This document shows positions 1 to 7,377 of a DNA stretch of 64,000 nt, in pieces. A model generated the notes under the pieces. That model searched no databases and had not been told where the DNA came from. It worked only from the letters and a program-made list of their open reading frames with translations. A program made the position numbers and the translations under genes. This DNA comes from Chlorogloeopsis fritschii (GTDB taxonomy: Bacteria; Cyanobacteriota; Cyanobacteriia; Cyanobacteriales; Nostocaceae): NCBI RefSeq assembly GCF_043099315.1, contig NZ_CP170746.1, one strand, 5' to 3'. Position 1 is the first letter of the stretch, and each line of letters begins with the position of its first letter.

Positions 1-315
1 TTTTACTATGCCAGCCGCGTTGCCCTGCGCAATGAAAAAGAAAGCGGTATACTTCGTCCTGATGATTTACCAACAATGGAGCATTGGGAGCAGTTTTTCT
101 TCTGTTGGTCTAGTGCAGCCTTTTTAAAGTCCTACTTCACAACTTCCGATCATGCTGCCTTTTTACCAAAGCATCCATCAGAATTGCAAGTCCTGCTAGA
201 TGCCTTCTTACTAGAAAAAGCGATTCTTGAGTTAGACTACGAACTCAAAAATCGTTTAACCTTGGTAGAAATCCCTCTCCAGCGGATTTTAGAACTACTA
301 CAACACACTAAGTAA
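1..315 (+). CDS. treS: Maltokinase C-terminal part, probably of a TreS/maltokinase fusion (5'-truncated)
   Basis: The reading frame is open from base 1 to the TAA at 313-315, so the gene enters from the left edge. The visible 104 residues match the end of maltokinase (Pep2-type) domains, which are often fused to trehalose synthase TreS: a WEQFFFCWSSAAFLKSY helix, then FLP, LLDAFLLEKAILELDYEL and a terminal IPLQRIL. Maltokinase makes maltose-1-phosphate from maltose and ATP; TreS interconverts trehalose and maltose. The treX, treZ and treY genes follow on the same strand, which supports a trehalose role. Whether a TreS domain is really fused upstream cannot be seen here. The usual NNRPDW segment before the last motif is diverged to KNRLTL. 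A good terminator follows 16 bases after the stop. Confidence 0.8.
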   Translation, partial: FYYASRVALRNEKESGILRPDDLPTMEHWEQFFFCWSSAAFLKSYFTTSDHAAFLPKHPSELQVLLDAFLLEKAILELDYELKNRLTLVEIPLQRILELLQHTK

Positions 316-331
316 GAGTTTCTTTTCAATT

Positions 332-366
332 ACTCCCGCTATGCTGACGCTATAGCGGGAGTTTTT
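332..366 (+). terminator. Rho-independent terminator after the maltokinase gene
   Basis: A perfect 11-bp stem (ACTCCCGCTAT 332-342 with ATAGCGGGAGT 352-362), a 9-base loop and a T run to 366. It lies 16 bases past the stop codon, so transcription of the treS end is probably separate from the downstream genes. Confidence 0.85.
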
Positions 367-953
367 CGTAGCACTTTGCTATTCTTGCAAGGTAAAGCCG
401 ATTTCAACTTGGTGAGGTACAAAATTTTAGTCTCAAAGTCATAATTTTTTGCCTATTTGATACTGTTTCACAAAAAATCTAATACAAATACAGACTATGC
501 CCAGACGCGATATATCACGTCTGGGCAAAATTCATGTGTATCGCAATTAAGTGAAATGCTATAACCTCTGACTTCTGGCTTCTGGCTTCTATCGCTAGAT
601 CAGAACAGCGTAACAATAAGCTTTTTACCCCTAAAGAAAACAAAAAGTAATGTAATTTTTTTCTTACTCAGACTGCGTATGTTCGTACTAAATTTGTGCG
701 ATCGCTATTTATCCAATCTTGCTAGCAAATATATTTCAAAGTTCTAAAGTTGACTTGGATAATAAAACCTAATGTAAAAAAATACATTTGCTATTTAAGC
801 ACTTTCTTGAGAGTATCATCACATGAACTATAAAATCATGTTGATTTCGTGAATTTAGCTTAAATTTTAGATAAAAACAGCCTTCTAACAGCCTTTTAGC
901 TTGCTTTTATTAGAGCTTTTTACAAATAACATCATATCTTGTAATGTAATCAC
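367..953. other. Long spacer upstream of the oxygenase gene, with one strong hairpin
   Basis: No convincing gene here. A perfect inverted repeat, TGCCCAGACG (498-507) with CGTCTGGGCA (518-527), has a 10-base loop and is followed by AAAA, so it could act as a terminator on the minus strand or be a dispersed palindrome. Around 570-590 there are three copies of the heptamer TTCTGGC. The rest is AT-rich and could carry the oxygenase promoter, but I see no clear box. Confidence 0.5.
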
Positions 954-995
954 TAAGACTGATCGTCTCATAAGTAAAAAAAACCATCAGTCTTA
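954..995 (+). promoter_or_regulatory. 10-bp inverted repeat just before the oxygenase start
   Basis: TAAGACTGAT (954-963) and ATCAGTCTTA (986-995) are perfect inverted copies separated by 22 bases, ending 15 bases before the ATG at 1011. It has no T run, so it is not a normal terminator. It could be an operator or a leader RNA hairpin affecting translation of the next gene; this is inference. Confidence 0.4.
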
Positions 996-1010
996 TTGCT
1001 TAACGGCAAA

Positions 1011-1937
1011 ATGCAGAAAACTACAACACACGTACTACCAAGCTCGAAGTCTATGGCAAATCTAGAAAAACTAAAACGTATACCTTATAAAATTAAGAGA
1101 AATTTTTTACAATTACCTGTCCTAAAACTTGCATTTGAGCGTGCCTATGAGCAAGAACTCAACAAATACCTTGGTTATCTACCAAAAATTTATCCAGAAG
1201 ATGAAAATTTGATTAAATCTTTGCATCATGAAGGAGTGTTTGTTAGTTCTTTACAAAACTTAGGAATATGCTCTACATCTTCACTAATTGTGAGTGCCAA
1301 CAAGCTCTTACCAGAATTCTTAACGTTTTCCACCAATAATCAATGTTCTTTTACTCTGCCTTCATCTATATTGATGAAGTATCCAGAAATTTTTCTTTGG
1401 GGACTCGAAGAACGAATTATTAATATTGTTGAAAATTACATTGGGCTTCCAGTCCTATATCATGGAGTAGATTTTCGTAGAGAGATTGCTAATGAAAAAC
1501 TAGTAGATGTAAGGCAATGGCACCTAGATGTAGAAGACTATCGCATGGTCAAAATCATAGTTTACCTAAATGATGTAAGTATCAAGGGTGGCCCGTTTGA
1601 GTACATTAGTAAAACTTTAACTTCAGCATTACGTCAAAATATTAAATATAGTGGCGGTTTCATCCCGGATCAAATCATCGAAGATTTTGTACCTAGATCC
1701 GATTGGAAACCTTGTCTAGGAGATTGTGGCACAATAATTTTTAGTGATACCTGCAATGTTTTTCATCGTGCCAAGCCACCTGTAGAAGCAGACCGATTTT
1801 CAATGACTTTTGCCTACACTTCTAGACAACCCATAACAATGTTTAGTAAATCTGCATTGCCTATGGATGAGTTGCGAAGAATTTCAAGTAGACTATCTAG
1901 ACGTCAAAGAGAGTGTATTTTAGGATTAAGCGATTAG
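1011..1937 (+). CDS. Phytanoyl-CoA dioxygenase-like 2OG-Fe(II) oxygenase
   Basis: A 308-residue protein. Its second half has the iron and 2-oxoglutarate signature of the PhyH-like double-stranded beta-helix fold: WHLD (His171 and Asp173), a distal His252 in NVFHRAKP, and Arg262 in ADRFSMTF for the co-substrate. GGPFEYI and GDCGTIIFSD are strands usual in the family. It should therefore be a cytoplasmic hydroxylase or similar oxygenase; the substrate is unknown. I chose ATG 1011; an in-frame TTG at 996 and an ATG at 1053 are alternatives, and no strong ribosome binding site decides. It is AT-rich compared with the tre genes and stands alone between terminators, so it may be a later insertion into the tre region. 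A role in trehalose metabolism is not implied by the sequence. Confidence 0.75.
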   Translation: MQKTTTHVLPSSKSMANLEKLKRIPYKIKRNFLQLPVLKLAFERAYEQELNKYLGYLPKIYPEDENLIKSLHHEGVFVSSLQNLGICSTSSLIVSANKLLPEFLTFSTNNQCSFTLPSSILMKYPEIFLWGLEERIINIVENYIGLPVLYHGVDFRREIANEKLVDVRQWHLDVEDYRMVKIIVYLNDVSIKGGPFEYISKTLTSALRQNIKYSGGFIPDQIIEDFVPRSDWKPCLGDCGTIIFSDTCNVFHRAKPPVEADRFSMTFAYTSRQPITMFSKSALPMDELRRISSRLSRRQRECILGLSD

Positions 1938-2083
1938 TATAGATTAATGACTTTTGCCTGTGAATGACCTACTTTGTATACCCAATCGCTTAAATTCTTT
2001 ACAATATATTACTACTTGTAGACCAAGACAAGAAAAATCCAAAAATAGTATTTTCTCAAATAGAACAACATTAACATCCTGAT

Positions 2084-2119
2084 AAAGTCTCTAGACTACG
2101 AATCGACTGGAGACTTTTT
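2084..2119 (+). terminator. Probable terminator after the oxygenase gene
   Basis: AAAGTCTC (2084-2091) pairs with GAGACTTT (2110-2117) around an 18-base loop, followed by TT and a T-rich stretch. It is 150 bases past the stop codon and the loop is long, so this is a moderate call. Confidence 0.5.
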
Positions 2120-2470
2120 CTTAGTAAAAAGGAATCCGTCAAGTCCCGTGGCTCAAAATCTTGCCATTACCCACATTTTTTTAATAGTCAAAGTATCATG
2201 CCGACGTCCCGCCCAGGATTGAATCAATTCTCTGGCGGGTTAGCATAGTAAAACCTACCAGTTAGTAGATGCGGACACAAACAGAGTCGGTAAAATTTCC
2301 ATCCACTGGCTGAGTTACAAAATCTTGCTATTGCCATAGGATTTAAAATACTGGCTTTAACTAATGCGTGTTGTGCTTTGCACATTTTTCCTCATAATAG
2401 CGAAGAGCTAATGAGAAAACTTGCAAATTCAATTCGTTTTAGTGAAGTTCTGCTGCCTTAGAAATCTGTA
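2120..2470. other. Spacer before treX with a diverged duplicated motif
   Basis: No intact gene. Two related segments, 2149-2173 and about 2305-2338, both contain CAAAATCTTGC followed by an ATTGCC/ATTACC motif. Read on the minus strand each begins with a short MARF-like peptide and is soon interrupted by stops. This may be a decayed duplicated element. The treX promoter must lie here or just upstream, but no box is clear. Confidence 0.3.
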
Positions 2471-2486
2471 ACAGGAGCTTAACCAT

Positions 2487-4637
2487 ATGTACCTCTCACT
2501 GTGGCCTGGTAAGCCATATCCTTTAGGAGCAAACTGGGATGGCAAGGGTACAAACTTTGCTCTGTTCTCAGAAAATGCGACAGGAGTGGAGTTGTGCCTG
2601 TTTGACCAAAAAGGGCGAGAAACCCGACTGGAACTGAAAGAAAAAACTAACTTTACCTGGCATGGTTATGTTCCCGCGATTGGCCCAGGACAACGCTACG
2701 GTTTTCGGGTACATGGTTCCTTTGCTCCTGAAGAAGGACATCGCTTTAACCCCCACAAACTACTCATTGACCCATACGCCAAAGCAATTGACGGTGATGT
2801 TCGCTTTGGCGAAGAAATCTTTGGTTATCGCTGGAATGACCCTAACGAAGACTTGGGATTTTCTGACCTCGATGACGCCCATTTAGTTCCCAAATCTGTT
2901 GTCGTAGATCAGTCTTTTGATTGGGAAGGAGATGAACTGTTACAAACTCCCTGGCATGAAACGGTTATTTATGAAACTCATGTCAAAGGATTTACCAGAC
3001 TTCACTCCGAAATTCCGCCTAGACTGCGCGGAACTTACGCTGGTTTAGCACACCCAGCGGCGATTTCTCACCTCCAATCTTTGGGTGTGACTGCTGTAGA
3101 ATTGATGCCCATCCATCATTTTCTTGCATATCCAGGTCACTTAGCAGATAAGGGTCTGAAAAATTACTGGGGTTATGACTCTCTTTGTTATCTGGCTCCT
3201 TATTCTGGTTACAGTGCCAGCGGCTGTGTTGGGCAGCAGGTGAAAGAGTTCAAGCAAATGGTTAAGGCACTGCACAGAGCAGGAATTGAGGTGATCCTGG
3301 ATGTCGTCTACAACCACACGGGTGAGGGCAACCACATGGGGCCAACTTTATCTCTGCGTGGTATTGACAATGCTGCTTATTATCGCCTGGTAGATGGAAA
3401 TTGCCGATATTACATGGATTTTACAGGTTGCGGTAATTCTCTCAACGTCCGCCACCCCCAAGTGCTGAAACTAATTATGGATAGTCTGCGCTACTGGGTG
3501 TTAGAGTGTCATGTTGATGGTTTCCGTTTCGATTTGGCATCAGCACTAGCACGGGAACTTTACGCAGTCGATCGCCTCGCCGCTTTCTTCGATATCATTC
3601 ACCAAGATCCGGTCTTAGCAGATGTAAAATTAATTGCCGAACCTTGGGATGTGGGTGAAGGTGGCTATCAAGTAGGCGAATTTCCGTTGTTGTGGTCAGA
3701 GTGGAACGGTAAATATCGAGACACAGTGCGCGACTTCTGGCGCGGAGAAGATAGCCGCATGGCAGAATTTGCCTATCGATTTACAGGTAGTTCTGACTTG
3801 TATCAGTTTAATGGTCGCAATCCCAGTGCCAGCGTTAACTTTATTACTGCCCACGATGGCTTTACTCTCTACGATTTAGTTAGCTATAACGAAAAACACA
3901 ACGAAGCAAACGGGGAAGATAACCGAGATGGAGAAAGCCACAACCGTTCTTGGAACTGTGGTGTAGAAGGCAACACAGACGATCCCCAAGTGCTGCGCCT
4001 GCGGAGAAAGCAACTGCGAAACTTTTTAGCGACGCTGATGTTATCCCAAGGAGTACCCATGCTGGTAATGGGTGATGAAATGGGGCGATCGCAAGGCGGC
4101 AACAACAATCCCTACTGCCAAGATAATGAAATTTCCTGGTTAAATTGGGATTTGCAAGAAGAAAACGAGGCATTGTTAGATTTCACCCGCCAGTTGATTG
4201 ACTTTCGGCGCAGACATCCTATTTTCCGCAGGCGCAAATGGTTCCAAGGAAGAGCTATTCACGGTTCTGGCGTCAATGATATAGCTTGGTTTAACCCTGA
4301 CGGCGGCGAAATGACAGAGGAACAGTGGAACAGTGGCTATAGCAAAGCGATCGGCATTTTCCTCAACGGCGAGGAAATAGCCACACCAGGGCCGCGAGGT
4401 GAGCGTATTATTGACGAAAGCTTTTTGTTGTTTTTTAATGCCCACTACGAAATGCTGGAATTTCACATTCCCAAAGGGCTACAAGACTGGGAATGGCTCA
4501 CCATTATCGACACTACTAAGCCGCGCTTTGTCCAACGGGGCAAACGCTACATCGATGATAAACCCATAGAAGTAGATGCGCGATCGCTCGTCATGCTGCA
4601 AAAAATGGGAAGAATTTCCCGTGATGATGAAGATTAA
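2487..4637 (+). CDS. glgX: Glycogen debranching enzyme, GlgX/TreX type (GH13 isoamylase-like)
   Basis: A 716-residue cytoplasmic enzyme that hydrolyses alpha-1,6 branch points of glycogen or limit dextrins. An N-terminal CBM48-like domain (PLGANWDGKGTNFALFS near residue 10) precedes a GH13 barrel with all conserved regions: DVVYNHT near 272, FRFD with nucleophile Asp349, IAEPWD with acid/base Glu385, and AHDGF with Asp457. Length is normal for GlgX/TreX. The start is ATG 2487 with AGGAG nine bases upstream (2473-2477). With treZ and treY directly downstream it most likely serves as TreX, giving linear maltodextrins to TreY; a general role in glycogen breakdown is also possible. The spacer to treZ is filled by heptamer repeats. 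Confidence 0.95.
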   Translation: MYLSLWPGKPYPLGANWDGKGTNFALFSENATGVELCLFDQKGRETRLELKEKTNFTWHGYVPAIGPGQRYGFRVHGSFAPEEGHRFNPHKLLIDPYAKAIDGDVRFGEEIFGYRWNDPNEDLGFSDLDDAHLVPKSVVVDQSFDWEGDELLQTPWHETVIYETHVKGFTRLHSEIPPRLRGTYAGLAHPAAISHLQSLGVTAVELMPIHHFLAYPGHLADKGLKNYWGYDSLCYLAPYSGYSASGCVGQQVKEFKQMVKALHRAGIEVILDVVYNHTGEGNHMGPTLSLRGIDNAAYYRLVDGNCRYYMDFTGCGNSLNVRHPQVLKLIMDSLRYWVLECHVDGFRFDLASALARELYAVDRLAAFFDIIHQDPVLADVKLIAEPWDVGEGGYQVGEFPLLWSEWNGKYRDTVRDFWRGEDSRMAEFAYRFTGSSDLYQFNGRNPSASVNFITAHDGFTLYDLVSYNEKHNEANGEDNRDGESHNRSWNCGVEGNTDDPQVLRLRRKQLRNFLATLMLSQGVPMLVMGDEMGRSQGGNNNPYCQDNEISWLNWDLQEENEALLDFTRQLIDFRRRHPIFRRRKWFQGRAIHGSGVNDIAWFNPDGGEMTEEQWNSGYSKAIGIFLNGEEIATPGPRGERIIDESFLLFFNAHYEMLEFHIPKGLQDWEWLTIIDTTKPRFVQRGKRYIDDKPIEVDARSLVMLQKMGRISRDDED

Positions 4638-4639
4638 CT

Positions 4640-4984
4640 AGGGACTAGGGGCTAGGGACTAGGGACTAGGGACTAGGGACTAGGAATATTTATTTGGAAT
4701 CATTATTTGGAGACTAATTTTAAACTCGCCTCTAGCCCCTAGCCTCTAGCCCCTAGCCTCTAGCCTCTAGCCTCTAGCCTCTAGCCCCTAGCCCCTAGCC
4801 TCTAGCCTCTAGCCTCTAGCCCCTAGCCTCTAGCCTCTAGCCCCTAGCCTCTAGCCCCTAGCCTCTAGCCTCTAGCCCCTAGCCTCTAGCCTCTAGCCCC
4901 TAGCCTCTAGCCCCTAGCCTCTAGCCCCTAGCCTCTAGCCCCTAGCCTCTAGCCCCTGTCCCCTGTCCCCTATCCCCTGTTCCC
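4640..4984. repeat. Heptanucleotide tandem repeat arrays (two opposed blocks) between treX and treZ
   Basis: 4640-4682 is a short array of GGGACTA/GGGGCTA heptamers. After a 40-base AT-rich spacer, 4730-4960 is a long run of GCCTCTA and GCCCCTA heptamers, ending in CCCCTGT/CCCCTAT units up to the treZ start. The two blocks are complementary in sense, so an RNA across the spacer could fold into a long imperfect hairpin. Such 7-bp short tandem repeats are known from heterocystous cyanobacteria. There is no coding potential worth calling. Confidence 0.9.
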
Positions 4985-4989
4985 TGATT

Positions 4990-6825
4990 ATGCATATCGG
5001 TTCTCAATATTTAGGCGATCGCACTTGTAACTTTACTCTCTGGGCACCTTTGGTAGGTGAAGTCGCAGTTCACCTCGTTGCCCCAGAGGAAAAATTTATT
5101 CCCCTGCAAAAGGATGAACGAGGCTACTGGCATGGTAAGGTTAGCAATATCGAGCCAAATACTCTTTACTTTTATCAACTCGAAGGTCAAACTGACCGAG
5201 CCGATCCCGCTTCCCATTCTCAGCCCGAAGGAGTTCACGGCCCCTCACAAGTAATTGACCATAGCGCTTTTAAATGGAATGATGACCAATGGCAGGGAAT
5301 ACCCCTAGAAAAAATGGTCATCTACGAGTTGCACGTCGGAACTTTTACTAAAGAAGGTACATTTGAGGCAGTAATTCCCCGGATTCCCGAACTATTAGAA
5401 TTAGGCGTCAACGCTATTGAAATTATGCCCGTTGCTCAGTTCCCTGGAGAACGCAACTGGGGTTACGATGGCACTTTCCCTTATGCGGTGCAAAATTCCT
5501 ATGGTGGTGTGAATGGCTTGAAGCAACTAGTCAATGCCTGTCACCAACAAGGCATGGCAGTGATTTTAGATGTAGTTTACAACCATCTTGGCCCGGAAGG
5601 AAATTATCTTTGGGGATTTGGTACTTACTTTACCGATCATTACAAAACGCCTTGGGGTAGTGCGGTTAATTTTGACACAGCTTACAGCGATGGTGTCAGA
5701 CACTACTTTGTCCAGAATGTTCTCTACTGGCTAGAAAACTTTCATCTTGATGCTTTGCGTTTGGATGCCATCCACGCCATATATGACTTTGGCGCTAAAC
5801 ATATTTTGGCAGAAATGGCTGATGCAGTTGCCCAACTTTCACAGCAGCAAGGACTTAAACGCTATCTAATTGCAGAAAGCGATCTCAATGATACCCGCAT
5901 TATCCGTCCTCAAACAGTGGGTGGTTATGGGATAGATGCTCAGTGGAGCGATGATTTTCACCATGCTTTGCATACAGTAGTAACTGGAGAAAATATTGGA
6001 TATTACCAAGACTTTGGTAGCTTAGAACAATTAGCAAAAGCTTATCGCCACGCCTTTGTTTATACTTGGGACTACTCCCCCCATCGCCGACGCTATCACG
6101 GTAACGATACGAGCGGTTGCCTTGCCAGTCAGTTTGTAGTTTGTTCGCAAAATCACGATCAAGTAGGAAACCGGATGCTAGGCGATCGCCTCTCCTCACT
6201 CATTTCCTTTGCAGCGCTCAAATTAACAGCAGCAGCAGTTCTCCTTTCTCCCTACGTTCCCATGTTGTTTATGGGAGAGGAATACGGCGAGACAGCACCT
6301 TTCCTCTATTTTGTCAGCCACAGTGACCCTAACATTATTAAAGGAGTACGAGAAGGCAGAAAAGCGGAATTTTCTGCTTTTTTTGATGCTAGCGGACAAG
6401 AACCACCAGATCCGCAAGCCGTAGAGACATTAGAGCGATCGCGCCTCAATTGGGAGATGCGCCACGAAGGTAAAAATCGAGCGCTGTGGTTGTTTTACCA
6501 AAAATTACTCCAACTGAGAAGAGAAATTCCCGCCTTGACTAACTTAGATCTCAACGATTTAGAAGCTTTGGTAATAGAACCAGAGAAAGTTTTATCTTTG
6601 CGGCGTTGGTGTGAAAATAGTCAAGTTCTGTGTTGGCTTAACTTTAGTCAACAAGCAGTAGAGATTACAACAAACCTACCTTCCGGAAGTTGGCAAAAAC
6701 TACTCGACTCTGCCGAACCCACCTGGGGAGGCAGAGGTTCCCAATTACCGGAGAAACTTTCTACTGAAGAACAACAAACACTTGTACTAAATCCCGAAAG
6801 CGTTGTTGTTTACAGTAATGACTAG
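4990..6825 (+). CDS. treZ: Malto-oligosyltrehalose trehalohydrolase
   Basis: A 611-residue GH13 enzyme that cleaves trehalose from maltooligosyl-trehalose made by TreY. Visible features are an N-terminal E-set domain (about 1-95), VIYELHVGTFT near 110, DVVYNHLGPEGNYL near 195, LRLDAIHAI with nucleophile Asp259, IAESDLND with Glu296, and QNHDQVGNR with Asp390. The LDAIHAIYD and ESDLND wording is that of TreZ rather than of branching enzyme or isoamylase. Length is normal. The start codon ATG 4990 follows directly on heptamer repeats and has no recognisable Shine-Dalgarno, so translation may rely on an unstructured leader or on coupling. It sits between treX and treY on the same strand. Confidence 0.95.
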   Translation: MHIGSQYLGDRTCNFTLWAPLVGEVAVHLVAPEEKFIPLQKDERGYWHGKVSNIEPNTLYFYQLEGQTDRADPASHSQPEGVHGPSQVIDHSAFKWNDDQWQGIPLEKMVIYELHVGTFTKEGTFEAVIPRIPELLELGVNAIEIMPVAQFPGERNWGYDGTFPYAVQNSYGGVNGLKQLVNACHQQGMAVILDVVYNHLGPEGNYLWGFGTYFTDHYKTPWGSAVNFDTAYSDGVRHYFVQNVLYWLENFHLDALRLDAIHAIYDFGAKHILAEMADAVAQLSQQQGLKRYLIAESDLNDTRIIRPQTVGGYGIDAQWSDDFHHALHTVVTGENIGYYQDFGSLEQLAKAYRHAFVYTWDYSPHRRRYHGNDTSGCLASQFVVCSQNHDQVGNRMLGDRLSSLISFAALKLTAAAVLLSPYVPMLFMGEEYGETAPFLYFVSHSDPNIIKGVREGRKAEFSAFFDASGQEPPDPQAVETLERSRLNWEMRHEGKNRALWLFYQKLLQLRREIPALTNLDLNDLEALVIEPEKVLSLRRWCENSQVLCWLNFSQQAVEITTNLPSGSWQKLLDSAEPTWGGRGSQLPEKLSTEEQQTLVLNPESVVVYSND

Positions 6826-6868
6826 AAGGCAAAACAGAAGGCAGAAGGAAGAGAAGATAAGGAATTTT

Positions 6869-7108
6869 AGTGAAATTGGAAAATTTGAGTTTGGAGGGAG
6901 AAACTTCTAGTTCAAAACGAGAACTTTTAGGCTTGAAACTAAAAAATTCTAGTTTGGAGGGAGATACTTCTAGCTCAAAACGAGAACTTTTAGGCTTGAA
7001 ACTAAAAAATTTTAGTTTGAAACGAGAAACTTCAAGCTTGAAACTAAAAACTTCTAGTTTGAAACGAGAAACTTCAGGTTCAAAACGAGAACTTTCTAGC
7101 TTGAAACC
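6869..7108. repeat. 21-bp tandem repeat array between treZ and treY
   Basis: Ten units of exactly 21 bp run from 6888 to 7097, followed by a half unit to 7108. Units follow the pattern AGTTTGAAACGAGAAACTTC plus one base, with variants such as AGTTCAAAACGAGAACTTTT. Units 1-3 and 4-6 form a near-identical 63-bp duplication, so the array grew by block duplication. Since 21 is 3x7, it keeps one frame open and spells a 7-residue peptide repeat (KREL/SSLKL-like), but I regard that as a by-product. Confidence 0.9.
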
Positions 7109-7376
7109 TGTCCCCTATCCCCTGTACCCTGTCCCCTATCCCCTGTCCCCTATCCCCTGTACCCTATCCCCTGTACCCTGTCCCCTGTACCCTATCCCCT
7201 GTACCCTGTCCCCTGTACCCTATTCCCTGTACCCTATCCCCTATCCCCTGTACCCTGTCCCCTATCCCCTGTCCCCTGTTCCCTATCCCCTGTACCCTGT
7301 CCCCTGTCCCCTGTCCCCTGTACCCTATCCCCTGTCCCCTGTCCCCTATCCCCTGTACCCTATCCCCTATCCCCAT
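7109..7376. repeat. Heptanucleotide array (CCCTGTA/CCCTATC type) abutting the treY start
   Basis: About 38 heptamers drawn from CCCTGTC, CCCTATC, CCCTGTA and similar run without a break up to one base before the treY ATG. It follows directly on the 21-bp array. The C-rich strand is the coding strand, so the mRNA leader of treY would be C-rich and almost G-free. The G-rich complement could form unusual structures in single-stranded DNA. Confidence 0.9.
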
Positions 7377-7377
7377 T

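Noticed and set aside
4640..4984. CRISPR array
   Set aside because: The units are 7 bp without spacers of uniform length, so this is a simple tandem repeat and no cas gene is present.
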